Assembly: GCF_004349055.1 (NCBI RefSeq)
Contig: NZ_SMKX01000070.1
Span: forward strand, 1-39,931
Source of the DNA: Kribbella antibiotica
GTDB taxonomy: Bacteria; Actinomycetota; Actinomycetes; Propionibacteriales; Kribbellaceae
Direction: 5' to 3'
DNA length: 39,931 nucleotides
The notes under the pieces are model-generated. The model saw only the letters and a program-made list of their open reading frames with translations. It ran no database searches and had not been told where the DNA came from. Both the position numbers and the translations under genes were made by a program. Shown piece after piece: positions 15,381 to 24,156 of this stretch (position 1 is the first letter of the stretch; every line of letters begins with the position of its first letter).

Positions 15381-16637
15381 TCAGAGGACCAATTGATCCG
15401 AGATCAGCGCAGCCAGACGGTTGAGCGCGGCCTTGATCTGATCCGCGGTGACGGCGCTGCAGGAGAGCCGGAGGGCGTTGATCGGCGCATCCGTGTCGTA
15501 GAAATGGCTCATCGGCGTCCAGAGCACGCCGTACTCCTGGGCCGACTTGGTCAGCAGCGCATCGTCGACCACAAACGGCACGGTGACGACCACGAAGAAC
15601 CCGCCGGACGGAACGGTCCAGGTCACCTCGCCGCCGGGGAAGCGCGCGGCCAATCCATCGGTCAGCGCTCGGAGGTTGCCGGCGTAGATCTCACGTTCGC
15701 GCTGGTTGGCGGCGGTCAGGCTGAAGTCGCAGTCCAGCAGCTTGCCGCCGATCACTGCCTGCGCGATCGGGGACGTGTTGACGGTGACCATGCTCTTCAG
15801 CTTCGAGAGCTGGTCGGCGAACAGCCCGCCGGTGTCGACGGTCTGATCTGCAACGACGTACCCGACTCGTGCCCCGGGCAGACCGGTCTTGGCGAACGAG
15901 CCGAGATAGACAACGCGGCGTTCGGTGTCGAGCGCCTTCAAGGTCGGCAGTCGATCAACACCGTCGGCGGGGAACAGACCGTACGGGTTGTCCTCGAGCA
16001 GCAACAGATCTTCGGCCGCGGCGAGCTCCAGCAGGCGATGCCGCGTGGGCAGATCCATGCTCAGTCCGGAGGGGTTGGCGAAATCGGGCATGACGTAGAA
16101 GCCGCGCGGCCGCAGACCGTCGGCGCGAGCAGCCTTGACCACAGCCAGGAGCTCGTCGACGTCGGGCACTGGTAGCACTGGCAGATCGACAAGGCGAGCA
16201 GCGCCGGTAATACCGACGTACGCCGGGGAGATCGCCAGCAGGACGTCGGTTGCGTCGGCACGGAGTGCGCGCAGCGTGAGCAGCATCGCCTCCTGGCAAC
16301 CGGCGGTGACGACGATCGCCTCGGGATCGACCTGAATGCCCTCGTCGATCGCGAGGTTGCGGGCGACCAGTTCGTGGATGATGCCCTTGGTCCGCCCGTA
16401 CTGCAGGATCGTTCGCCGCACCGCCGCCTCGTCCAAACCCTTGGCTCGCAGGTGCTCGGCGAACAACGCCAGATAACGCGGTACGTCGTCGAGGTCGAAG
16501 AACTCTTCGGTCGGCCGGCCCGCTGCCAGCGAGATCGCATCCGGGTAGTGGTGCGAGATCTCGTTCAGGAAGTTCATCGAGTTCAGCGCACGGTCGGTGA
16601 GTGACGCGTGCAACGCGCTGACTATGAGATCGGCCAT
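15381..16637 (-). CDS. hpgT: 4-hydroxyphenylglycine aminotransferase
   Basis: This 418-residue fold-type I PLP aminotransferase is of the HpgT type. It converts 4-hydroxyphenylglyoxylate to 4-hydroxyphenylglycine using tyrosine as amino donor, which regenerates 4-hydroxyphenylpyruvate. ALNSMNFLNEISHHYPDAIS and FFDLDDVPRYL near the N-terminus match HpgT proteins. DFANPSG and the PLP lysine Lys250 in GSFAKTGLPGARVGYV are the cofactor motifs. GGAGAGGA precedes the ATG on the minus strand. The gene overlaps the upstream hmo gene by 16 bases, so the two are translated together. With hmaS on the other arm, the Hpg pathway is complete except for a dedicated prephenate dehydrogenase. Confidence 0.9.
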   Translation of the reverse strand: MADLIVSALHASLTDRALNSMNFLNEISHHYPDAISLAAGRPTEEFFDLDDVPRYLALFAEHLRAKGLDEAAVRRTILQYGRTKGIIHELVARNLAIDEGIQVDPEAIVVTAGCQEAMLLTLRALRADATDVLLAISPAYVGITGAARLVDLPVLPVPDVDELLAVVKAARADGLRPRGFYVMPDFANPSGLSMDLPTRHRLLELAAAEDLLLLEDNPYGLFPADGVDRLPTLKALDTERRVVYLGSFAKTGLPGARVGYVVADQTVDTGGLFADQLSKLKSMVTVNTSPIAQAVIGGKLLDCDFSLTAANQREREIYAGNLRALTDGLAARFPGGEVTWTVPSGGFFVVVTVPFVVDDALLTKSAQEYGVLWTPMSHFYDTDAPINALRLSCSAVTADQIKAALNRLAALISDQLVL

Positions 16638-17689
16638 GGGTTCCTCTCCGTCGCCAAGTCGGCGACCGCAGCCAAATCCGCGCAGCCCGCCAGCAACATT
16701 GCATCCCGCAATTCGCGACCGAGCAGTGCCAGCGCCTCATCAGGCGCTCCGACAGCAAGTGCCCATAGCAACGGCCTTCCGACCAGTACGGCGTCCGCCC
16801 CGACCGCGAGCGCCTTCAGTACGTCGGTGCCGCCGCGGATCCCGCTGTCGAGCAGTACCGGAAAGTCGTTGCCGAGCGCATCGACAACCGAGCCGAGGGC
16901 ATCGATCGAGGCCGGTGCACCGTCGAACTGGCGACCGCCGTGGTTCGACACCACCACGCTGTCGGCGCCGGCATCGACCGCCGCGAGCGCATCCCGCGGA
17001 TCGAGAATCCCCTTCACCAGCAAGGGAATCTCGGTGACCGATCGGAGCCAGGCGAGGTCGCGCCAGGAGAAGGCCGGGTCGAAGGCGGTCGCGGTGTGAG
17101 CGGCGACCGCGGAAGCACCGTTCAGCGTGGAATGTGCCTCTGTGGATTTGTCGACAAGATTGGCTGCGATGACGTCCGGCGGGAGCGTGAACGAGTTGCG
17201 GACGTCGCGCAGCCGACGGCCCATCACGGGGACATCGACGGTCACCATCAAGGCCCCGCAGCCGGCCTCCGTTGCCCGGTCGATCAGCGCCCGTACGGCG
17301 GTCCGGTCCCGCAGCCAGTAGAGCTGAAACCAGGACGGCGCGACCGCTGCGATCTTCTCCAGCGGCAGGCTGCTCAGCGTGCTGATGACGTAGGGGATTC
17401 CCGCGCTCCCGGCAGCAGCAGCCAGCAGGAGTTCGCCTTCGGGATGGAACAACCGCTGATACGCCATGGGCGCAACCGCGATCGGCAGGGTGGCCGCCGT
17501 ACCGAGGATTGTTGTTGCCGTGTCTGGGCAGCCGACGCCGCCCAGGACGCGGGGAGTCACGGTGACGGCGTCGAGGGCGGCGCGGTTGCGGCGCAGCGTG
17601 AGCTCTGCACCGCTGCCGCCGGCAACGAAATCGCGCACGCCGGCCGGAAGGACGGCGAGTTGTTCGTAGTCGTTGAAGGCGTCAGCCAT
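16622..17689 (-). CDS. hmo: 4-hydroxymandelate oxidase (FMN-dependent)
   Basis: This 355-residue alpha-hydroxyacid oxidase should oxidise 4-hydroxymandelate to 4-hydroxyphenylglyoxylate. VRDFVAGGSGAE, PIAVAPMAYQRLFHPEGE, FQLYWLRDR (Tyr124), Lys226 in LLVKGIL, and the catalytic His250/Arg253 in SNHGGRQFDG are all present. The AYQRLFHPEGE block is typical of Hmo enzymes from glycopeptide clusters. The ATG at 17689 begins MADAFNDYEQL and lies 8 bases inside the upstream esterase gene, giving an ATGGCTGA overlap. It sits directly before hpgT, the order of pathway use, and depends on HmaS made from the opposite operon. Confidence 0.92.
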   Translation of the reverse strand: MADAFNDYEQLAVLPAGVRDFVAGGSGAELTLRRNRAALDAVTVTPRVLGGVGCPDTATTILGTAATLPIAVAPMAYQRLFHPEGELLLAAAAGSAGIPYVISTLSSLPLEKIAAVAPSWFQLYWLRDRTAVRALIDRATEAGCGALMVTVDVPVMGRRLRDVRNSFTLPPDVIAANLVDKSTEAHSTLNGASAVAAHTATAFDPAFSWRDLAWLRSVTEIPLLVKGILDPRDALAAVDAGADSVVVSNHGGRQFDGAPASIDALGSVVDALGNDFPVLLDSGIRGGTDVLKALAVGADAVLVGRPLLWALAVGAPDEALALLGRELRDAMLLAGCADLAAVADLATERNPWPIS

Positions 17690-18608
17690 GGGAGAAGGTC
17701 CGGCTGAGCCACGCGGCGGCCTCAGCGGTGGCACGCCGGCCGCCGTCGAGAATGCCTGGCATGGCGAAGAAGCCGTGCACCATCCCGTCGTACCGGCTGA
17801 GCGTGGTCGGGACGCCGGCCGCGTGCAGCTTCTCGGCATAGAACTCGCCTTCGTCGCGCAGTGGGTCGTACTCCGCCGTGATCACCAGGGCCGGCGGGAG
17901 GTCTGCGTGGGACTCGGCGAGCAGGGGTGAGGCGAGCGGATCGAGACCGTCGATCGCATCGGTCAGGTAGTGGTTCCAGTACCAGCTGACCGAGGTCTTG
18001 TTGAAGAGGTACGGGTCGTCGCCGGTCATCATCGACGGCGTGTTCGCGCCGTACCGGGTGTTCGGATAGACGAGCAGCTGTCCGGCGAGCGCCGGACCCT
18101 TGTCCCGGGCAAGCAAAGTGGTGACCGCCGCCAAGTTTCCGCCTGCGCTGTCGCCGCCGACGACCAGCCTGGATGTGTCGACCTGCAGCTTCTCGGCATT
18201 GGCTGCGATCCATTGCGTGGCGTCGTGACAGTCATGCACCGCAGCCGGGAACGGATGCTCCGGCGCGAGCCGATAGCCGACCGTGATGACCTGACACGGT
18301 ACGGCGTTCGCCAGCCGGCGCGTGATGCCGTCGGCCGTGTCGATGCTGCCGAGGGTCCAGCCGCCGCCGAAGAAGTAGATCAGTGTCGGCAACGGTCCGG
18401 CCAGATCCGGCCGGTAGAGCCGGAGCGGCAAGCCGCCGTCGGTGCTGAGATCCTCGACGTAGTGGACAGGCTCGGCCTGACCACCGGCCGCCTGGATCGA
18501 GGCCAGGTCGTCGGCACGGGCCTCGGCGAGGGTCTGGGCGTAGAGCTGCGGCACGTCACGCAGTTGGCGGTCGGCGCGCATCGCCTCCACCTGTGGGTCC
18601 AGCGGCAT
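17682..18608 (-). CDS. Alpha/beta hydrolase (HSL/esterase family) with altered oxyanion motif
   Basis: This 308-residue protein is like the hormone-sensitive-lipase family. The nucleophile is Ser154 in GGDSAGGNLA, with Asp248 in EYDPLRDEG and His278 in DGMVHGFF completing the triad. The hallmark HGGGW oxyanion motif reads FGGGW here (Phe80), so the usual His is lost; the glycines that form the hole remain. VGYRLAPEHPFPAA is conserved. It may act as a thioesterase, peptidase-like acylase or deacylase releasing the product, or hydrolyse a protecting acyl group; the sequence does not decide. The ATG at 18608 lies four bases after the P450 stop, behind GGTGAG. Confidence 0.85.
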   Translation of the reverse strand: MPLDPQVEAMRADRQLRDVPQLYAQTLAEARADDLASIQAAGGQAEPVHYVEDLSTDGGLPLRLYRPDLAGPLPTLIYFFGGGWTLGSIDTADGITRRLANAVPCQVITVGYRLAPEHPFPAAVHDCHDATQWIAANAEKLQVDTSRLVVGGDSAGGNLAAVTTLLARDKGPALAGQLLVYPNTRYGANTPSMMTGDDPYLFNKTSVSWYWNHYLTDAIDGLDPLASPLLAESHADLPPALVITAEYDPLRDEGEFYAEKLHAAGVPTTLSRYDGMVHGFFAMPGILDGGRRATAEAAAWLSRTFSHG

Positions 18609-18612
18609 GAGC

Positions 18613-19830
18613 TCACCCCAATCGGATCGGCATGGACCGATGTCCACGCAACAGCAAACTATGGCTACGTTCCGGAGGTCCGGCCAGCTGCATTTTCGGG
18701 AACCGCCCGAAGAGCTGCCCGAACGCCGCGCGGCCCTCCATCCGGGCCAAGGCCGCGCCCACGCAGAAGAACGGGCCCGCGCCGAACGACAGATGCTGCA
18801 GGTCGTCACGGCCCGGATCGAACGTGCCGGCGTCCGGATGCTTGGCCGGGTCGCGGTTCGCGGCTCCGGGCAGGATCAGCACCCAGCTGCCTTCGGGGAT
18901 GGTCTGGCCGGCCAGTTCGAGATCGGTCGACGCCTTCCGGCTGATCAGCTGAACAGAACTCTGGTGGCGCAGGATCTCTTCGACAGAGTTCGCCGCCAGC
19001 TCCGGGTCGTTGCGGATGGCATCGACCAGGTGCGGTTCGGCGAGCAGTAGCTCGAGACCGTTGGTGAGCAGATTCATGGTGGTGACGAAACTGGCGTTGA
19101 CCAGCACGAGCAGGTTGTCGATCAACTCCTGCTCGTCGATTCCCGACGTACCGGAGTCCAGTGCGTGGACCAGTGAGCCGACGAGGTCGTCGCGCGGCCG
19201 CAACCGGCGCTCGGCGATCATCTGGGCGTAGTAGTCGTTGAGCTCATCGGCCGACTGGTTCGCAGCGGCCAGTTTCGCCGGGGACTTACCGCCGAGATCG
19301 AGGTAGTCGTCGATCCGCTGGGTGCGGTCCTTGAACCAGCCGACATCCGAGCGCGGGATGCCGAGGAACGTGGCGATCACCGTGATCGGCAGCCGGTAGG
19401 CGAAGTCGGTGAACTCGACCACCTGCCGGTTGGCGCCGGCCTTGGCCATGTCCTCCAGCAGTTCGCTGGTCAGCGCCTCGACGACCGGTTCGAAACCGGT
19501 CAGGCGGCGCGGGGTCAGGACGGCCTGGAAGACCTTGCGCATCCGCAGATGATCCGGTTCGTTCCGGAACATCATGGATCCGCCGAGCCTGCGCAGTACG
19601 GCGTCCTGGGGGTCCGGGTCCGCCGTCAGCAGACGATGGAACCGGGGGTCCTTGAGGGCTTCCTGGGCGGCGTCGTACCCGTTGATGACGAAGGAGTACG
19701 GCGAGCTGCCGGGGGTGAGCCGGCAGACCGGGCCGATCCGATGCAGCTCCGCGAAGAGTGGCATCGGATCACGGCGGGCTTGTTCGGAGCCGAGGGCGGC
19801 GACGATTTCGTTCGCGCTCCGAGTAGGCAT
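18613..19830 (-). CDS. Cytochrome P450 with atypical I-helix
   Basis: This is a 405-residue soluble bacterial P450. The haem loop is SFGAGPFFCVGAALAR with axial Cys356; the common His two residues before the Cys is Phe354. The ExxR pair is Glu285/Arg288 (EEILRHQ). The I-helix reads NASFVTTMN, so the usual AGxE(D)T has Val249 in place of the acid that helps deliver protons; Thr250 is kept. P450s with altered I-helices sometimes act on carrier-bound substrates or form C-C or C-O links rather than simple hydroxylations, but this is inference. It starts four bases after the SGNH hydrolase stop, so the two genes are co-transcribed. No ferredoxin gene is nearby. Confidence 0.92.
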   Translation of the reverse strand: MPTRSANEIVAALGSEQARRDPMPLFAELHRIGPVCRLTPGSSPYSFVINGYDAAQEALKDPRFHRLLTADPDPQDAVLRRLGGSMMFRNEPDHLRMRKVFQAVLTPRRLTGFEPVVEALTSELLEDMAKAGANRQVVEFTDFAYRLPITVIATFLGIPRSDVGWFKDRTQRIDDYLDLGGKSPAKLAAANQSADELNDYYAQMIAERRLRPRDDLVGSLVHALDSGTSGIDEQELIDNLLVLVNASFVTTMNLLTNGLELLLAEPHLVDAIRNDPELAANSVEEILRHQSSVQLISRKASTDLELAGQTIPEGSWVLILPGAANRDPAKHPDAGTFDPGRDDLQHLSFGAGPFFCVGAALARMEGRAAFGQLFGRFPKMQLAGPPERSHSLLLRGHRSMPIRLG

Positions 19831-19833
19831 GCC

Positions 19834-21120
19834 TTACTGCACCAACTTCAGCGGTACGGACGCTGCCATGGCCTGGTAGCCGGCGTCGTTCGGGTGGATG
19901 TGGTCACCGGAGTCGTAGAGCGCGTTCAGCTTGCTCGGTGCGGCCGGGTCGCGCAGCACCTTGTCGAAGTCGAGGACACCGTCGAACTCACGGCTGGTCC
20001 GCAGATAGCTGTTCACGGCCTGACGCGTGGACTCCTTGGCCGGCGTCCAGCTGTCGGTGCCACCGAGGCCTTCGAACGGCGTGATCGTGCTGACAATGCT
20101 GGTCAGACCGCGCTCCTTGACCTGGGTGTTGATCTGCCGCAGTCCGTTGATGATCTCGGTCGCGGAGTCGTCGGACATCCAGATGTCGTTGACGCCCAGC
20201 TCGGTGATGACCGTGTGCACACCGGTCTGCGGGAAGACGTCCTCGTTCAGGCGGGCCAGGGCGTTCACGCCGACCTCGTTGAAGCCGGGGAATGCGCCGT
20301 TGTCGGACGGCTCGGTGCCGTCGTGGTTGAGCCGGCTACCGGCCAGACCTGCATTCAGTACGCCGGGGAAGGCCTTCCGACCGGCGTTGGCGGCCAGCCG
20401 CTCGGCGAGCTGGTCAGGCCAGCGATTGTTGCCGTTGAAGGTGCTGGCCGTGCCGTCGGTGATCGAGTCACCGAGTACGACGATCGAGCCCGCCGACTTG
20501 TCGGTCTGGACGTCGACACCGGACAGGAAGAAGAAGCAGCACCTCCGCGTCAGCGTGTACGCCGCTCCACCGGCCTGGGTGACCAGGTTCGTCGGGCCGA
20601 CGAAGTTCTCCTGCAGCGACGAGCCGTGGAACGTCGTCGGGCCGGTGTTCTCCGGGAAGTACAGGCTGACGACGAGGTCGTCCAGGTTGCCGAGCTTGAA
20701 GTTCAGCGGGTCGCTGAGCAGCTCACTGCCCTTGACCATGGTCGCCGTACCGGCGCCGTTGAACGTCAGCGTGCGCAGGGTGCTCGGGTCGATGTCGGAC
20801 AGCTCCGGCGTCGCCTTGTTGGGCTTGGCAACAGTTGCCGCCCCCACCGTGACGGTCTTCTCGCCGTAGATGTTCGAGAGCCGGATCCGGATCTTGTCGC
20901 CACCGACGGTCGGACGAACCACGAGCCGGACGCTCTGGTCGGTCAGGCCGTTGTTGGTCGACCCGGTCGCGTTGCCGTGGGTGACCGCGGTGGCCCACGA
21001 GCCGACCCAGGAGTTCGCGTGGTGCCCACCCCCGCCGTAACTCGCGCCGGCCAGGGTCGACCCGGCCAGAGTCAGTGCGGCAGTCAGTGCGACCGCGCGC
21101 CATTGCTTCGGAACATGCAT
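19834..21120 (-). CDS. Secreted SGNH/GDSL-family hydrolase
   Basis: This roughly 428-residue exported protein has an N-terminal signal sequence (basic start MHVPKQWR, hydrophobic core to LAGSTLAGA, cleavage near residue 27). The SGNH blocks are clear: VVLGDSITDGT (block I Ser), a Gly block around LNAGLAGSR, ELGVNDIW (Asn block) and DHIHPNDAGYQ (catalytic Asp and His). The N-terminal 200 residues form a beta-rich domain often fused to such hydrolases. GGGAGG precedes the ATG. It heads the minus arm that also encodes P450, esterase, Hmo and HpgT. It may modify the product or a cell-wall ester outside the cell, or it may be a neighbour captured in the operon. Confidence 0.88.
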   Translation of the reverse strand: MHVPKQWRAVALTAALTLAGSTLAGASYGGGGHHANSWVGSWATAVTHGNATGSTNNGLTDQSVRLVVRPTVGGDKIRIRLSNIYGEKTVTVGAATVAKPNKATPELSDIDPSTLRTLTFNGAGTATMVKGSELLSDPLNFKLGNLDDLVVSLYFPENTGPTTFHGSSLQENFVGPTNLVTQAGGAAYTLTRRCCFFFLSGVDVQTDKSAGSIVVLGDSITDGTASTFNGNNRWPDQLAERLAANAGRKAFPGVLNAGLAGSRLNHDGTEPSDNGAFPGFNEVGVNALARLNEDVFPQTGVHTVITELGVNDIWMSDDSATEIINGLRQINTQVKERGLTSIVSTITPFEGLGGTDSWTPAKESTRQAVNSYLRTSREFDGVLDFDKVLRDPAAPSKLNALYDSGDHIHPNDAGYQAMAASVPLKLVQ

Positions 21121-21412
21121 GGACGAACCTCCCGGCGGAATGGAATCGGTCGGAACGTAATACCAATTCTTCGGGCCGGTCAATGCATCGGCAAATGCTT
21201 GTTTCGAATGGTTCGGACGGCGGTTAGTGAGGGCTTCGTACCCGGTGTTCGCAGGGGTATACCTTCGCCCGGGAGGCCTGGTGATCGGGTGGCTGCAGAG
21301 AGCGACGAAACCTTGTGCTGCAGGCCGTTTTCTGCTCTGGTCAGCCGCTGAGGCGTCCAGTAGAGTCGCGGCACGGCTGGGGGTGGCCGTTTCTGAGGGG
21401 AACGATACTTAA
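21121..21412. other. Divergent promoter region between the two right-hand arms
   Basis: This 292-base gap separates the SGNH hydrolase (-) from the ANL ligase (+). On the minus strand TTGACC (21183-21178) and TATTAC (21162-21157) resemble -35 and -10 boxes with a 15-base spacer, shorter than ideal. On the plus strand TAGAGT (21361-21366) could be a -10, with the GAGGGG ribosome-binding site at 21395-21400 before the ATG. I see no clear palindromic operator. No regulator gene is adjacent. Confidence 0.35.
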
Positions 21413-22942
21413 ATGCCGCCTGAATTGGTCATGCCCGGAATTGGCAGCAATTACGTGCACCGGGTGCTGGAGTTGTTCGCCGTATTCTCCGAGCGGCCCG
21501 CGCTGGTGCGCGGGCCCCGGCGGGCGACGTACGGCGAGCTGTCCGCGGACGTGCTGCGGATCGCCGCCGCGGTGCGCGATGCCGGGATCCGCCCCGGCGG
21601 CAAGGTGCTGGTGATGGCGGCGAACTGCTTCGACGCCCCGGCACTGCAACTCGCTCTGCATCTGCACGGTTGCCGCGTGTTGTGGTGCGCGCCGATCACG
21701 TCTCGCCGCGAGATCGATCGGTTCGCTGCGCTCGCGGACGCTGATGCGTTCGTGTACGACTCCGAGGCGGAGCTCGGGCCGGAGTTGGCGAGCGCGCTCG
21801 CGCCGATGCCGTCGTACGGGTTGGGTGATTTGGTGGGGCGTCCTGCAGCTGCGCCGTATGTGATCGGGGAGGTGCCGGCGCCGGATTCGGTGTTGCAGAC
21901 GAGTGGGACGACGGGGGATCCGAAGCTCGTTCACCACACTTCGGCGTTCTATGAGCAGATCCTCGAGTTGGCGGCGGCCTTTGTGGGGAACGGGTTTCCG
22001 CTGCTGCGGCACTACTCGGGGTCGCCGTTGTGGCTGGCGAGTGGGCAGATCACCAGCTTCTTCAATCTGTTCACCGGCGGGGTGCTGTTCCTGACCGACA
22101 CCTGGTCGCCGGTCGAGTTCTACGAGACGGTGTCGACCGAGCGGATCACGTCGACGTACGTGACGCCGCCGATGCTCTATGAGCTGCTGGATTATCCGGG
22201 CGGCCCGGACTTTGACTGCAGCAGCCTGTTCATGTTGAACGTTGGTGCGGGGCCGGCAACACCGGCGCGGTTGCGGCAGGGGATCTCGCGGTTCGGGCCC
22301 GTGTTGCGGATCGTCTACGGGCTCAGTGAGGCCGTGGTGGTGACGGCGCAGCCGGGACTGACCGAAGATCCGGCACATCCGGAGCGGCTCGCGTCCGCGG
22401 GGATGGCGTACGGGGATGTCGAGCTGGAGATTCGGGACGACGACGGGAAGGTGCTTGAGCCGGGGCAGGATGGCGAGGTGTGGGTGCGCAGCAAGCTCAC
22501 CTTTGCCGGGTATCTCGGGAAACCGGAGCTGACCGCGGAGACATTGGTCGACGGCTGGCTGCGGACTCGGGACCTCGGTCATCTGGATGCGGACGGGTAT
22601 CTGTTCCTGGTCGACCGGGTGCACGACATGATCGTCACGACTCGGCGGAACTGGGCGATCTTCTGCCGGCCGATCGAGGACGCGCTCGGTGATCATCCCG
22701 CCGTCCGGACGGCGGCGGTGATCGGCGTACCGGATCCGGTGGTGGGGGAGGCCGTGCATGCCTTTGTCGTCACACGATCGTCAGTGTCTGTTGAGGAATT
22801 GCGCTCGTGGGTGACGGAACAGCTGAACGAGATGTGGGCTCCGGCGGCGATCGACTTTGTGGATGAGTTGCCACTGACAAAGATCGCCAAGGTCGACAAG
22901 GTTGCCCTGCGCAAGCTCTATGCAGAACTGCACCTGTCATGA
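21413..22942 (+). CDS. ANL-superfamily acyl/aryl-AMP ligase (3)
   Basis: This third adenylate-forming ligase has 509 residues. A3 is LQTSGTTGDPKLVHHT, A5 is YGLSEAV, A7 is GWLRTRDLG, and the A8 hinge is LVDRVHDMIVTTRRNW. The A10 loop reads LTKIAKVDKVALRK: the usual Gly before the catalytic Lys is Ala. The LxKVDKxxLR context recalls EntE/DhbE-type aryl ligases, so a hydroxybenzoate-like acid is possible but not proven. It starts behind GAGGGG; an ATG six codons later is an alternative. It heads the right arm with an exporter and a small SGNH hydrolase, all in overlapping frames. Confidence 0.87.
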   Translation: MPPELVMPGIGSNYVHRVLELFAVFSERPALVRGPRRATYGELSADVLRIAAAVRDAGIRPGGKVLVMAANCFDAPALQLALHLHGCRVLWCAPITSRREIDRFAALADADAFVYDSEAELGPELASALAPMPSYGLGDLVGRPAAAPYVIGEVPAPDSVLQTSGTTGDPKLVHHTSAFYEQILELAAAFVGNGFPLLRHYSGSPLWLASGQITSFFNLFTGGVLFLTDTWSPVEFYETVSTERITSTYVTPPMLYELLDYPGGPDFDCSSLFMLNVGAGPATPARLRQGISRFGPVLRIVYGLSEAVVVTAQPGLTEDPAHPERLASAGMAYGDVELEIRDDDGKVLEPGQDGEVWVRSKLTFAGYLGKPELTAETLVDGWLRTRDLGHLDADGYLFLVDRVHDMIVTTRRNWAIFCRPIEDALGDHPAVRTAAVIGVPDPVVGEAVHAFVVTRSSVSVEELRSWVTEQLNEMWAPAAIDFVDELPLTKIAKVDKVALRKLYAELHLS

Positions 22943-24156
22943 CCGCGAAGCGTGGTCTGGTGGTGTTGTTCATCGCGGACGTGTTGTCCGCGGTGGGCAG
23001 CCGAATCACGATGGTCGCGATCCCGTGGCTGGTCCTCGTGACGACCGGTAGCGCGGCGCGGATGGGCCTGGTGGCCGCCGTCGAGCTGGTGCCGTACATC
23101 GTGGTGAGCATCATGGCCGGGCCGGTGATCGATCGGCTGGGCCCCCGTCGTACGGCGATCTTGGCGAACCTGACGAGCGCCATCGCGGTGGCTGCCATCG
23201 CCGGTACGGCGACGATCGGATTCGCCGTACTGCTGGTGCTGGTGGCACTCGCTGGTGGGCTGCGCGGTGCTGCGGATCGGTCGAAGGATCTGTTGTTCCG
23301 GCCGATGGCGGAGGCGGCCGAGGTCAAGCTGATCCGGGTCACGTCGTTGCACGAGACGTGCGCCCGGGGCGCGACACTGCTCGGTGCGCCGCTGGGCGGA
23401 CTGCTGATCTACTGGACGGATGCATCGTCGGTGCTGTGGATCGACGCTGTCACGTTCCTCGTGTGTGGGTTGCTGATTGCGGGGTTCGTGCGGCCGCCGG
23501 AGGTGGTGTCGGCTGCGAGTCCGGACAAGTATTTCCGGTCGCTCGCGGTCGGGTTTTCTTATGTGCGCCGGGATGCGTTGCTGGCGACGATGTTGATCAC
23601 CACGTTCACGGTGAACATCTTCGCGAGCGCCAGTACGGCGGTCTTCATCCCGGTCTGGGTAGCGGATGAGCTCGGATCGCCGGCCGGTCTTGGCCTGACG
23701 CTCGGGGCCTTTGCCGGGGGAGCGCTGCTCGGGAGTATCGCGTTCACGGTGTGGGCGACCAAGCTGCCGCGTTACCTGACGTTTGCCCTGGGCGCCTTTA
23801 TCGGTGGCAGCCCGCGGTTGCTGGTGCTGGGGCTGAGCGACAACCTGGTGCTGGTGGCTGTGATCACGTTCCTGTCCGGGATCGGGATCGCGGCGATCAA
23901 CCCGGTCTTCGGCGCGGTCCTGTACGAGCATGTGCCGAAGGAACTGCAGGCACGAGTGATCGGGCTGGTCGCGGCGACGTCGTTCGCGGGTTTGCCGCTC
24001 GGCGCATTGCTTGCTGGGGAGCTGGTCAGCGGGATGGGGCTGTTCCCGGCGTTGATCACCTCGGGGATCGTCTGTCTGATCGTCAGTGTCTATCCACTCC
24101 TGCGCCGAGGACCGGGCCGGATCCTCGATGCGCCGACACCCGCGGAGGCTGTGTGA
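22939..24156 (+). CDS. Major facilitator superfamily exporter (2)
   Basis: This 405-residue membrane protein has about twelve hydrophobic helices. The loop 2-3 motif is GPVIDRLGPRRTAILAN, and ADVLSAVGSRITMVAIPWLVL near the start is typical of the MFS_3/EntS-like exporters of siderophores and macrolides. Its ATG overlaps the ligase stop by four bases (ATGA). It is the second exporter of the cluster, with the one at 14192 belonging to the other arm. The EntS-like character plus the EntE-like ligase upstream suggest that an aryl-acid metabolite is pumped out, as inference. Confidence 0.88.
   Translation: MTAKRGLVVLFIADVLSAVGSRITMVAIPWLVLVTTGSAARMGLVAAVELVPYIVVSIMAGPVIDRLGPRRTAILANLTSAIAVAAIAGTATIGFAVLLVLVALAGGLRGAADRSKDLLFRPMAEAAEVKLIRVTSLHETCARGATLLGAPLGGLLIYWTDASSVLWIDAVTFLVCGLLIAGFVRPPEVVSAASPDKYFRSLAVGFSYVRRDALLATMLITTFTVNIFASASTAVFIPVWVADELGSPAGLGLTLGAFAGGALLGSIAFTVWATKLPRYLTFALGAFIGGSPRLLVLGLSDNLVLVAVITFLSGIGIAAINPVFGAVLYEHVPKELQARVIGLVAATSFAGLPLGALLAGELVSGMGLFPALITSGIVCLIVSVYPLLRRGPGRILDAPTPAEAV

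Noticed and set aside
15258..16175. Plus-strand open frame of about 305 codons opposite hpgT
   Set aside because: It lies antisense to hpgT, which has full PLP-enzyme motifs; long antisense frames are common at this GC content.
19549..21351. Plus-strand open frame of 600 codons opposite the SGNH hydrolase and P450
   Set aside because: It is the longest antisense frame, but its sequence is low-complexity Val/Gly/Arg without domains and covers two well-supported genes.
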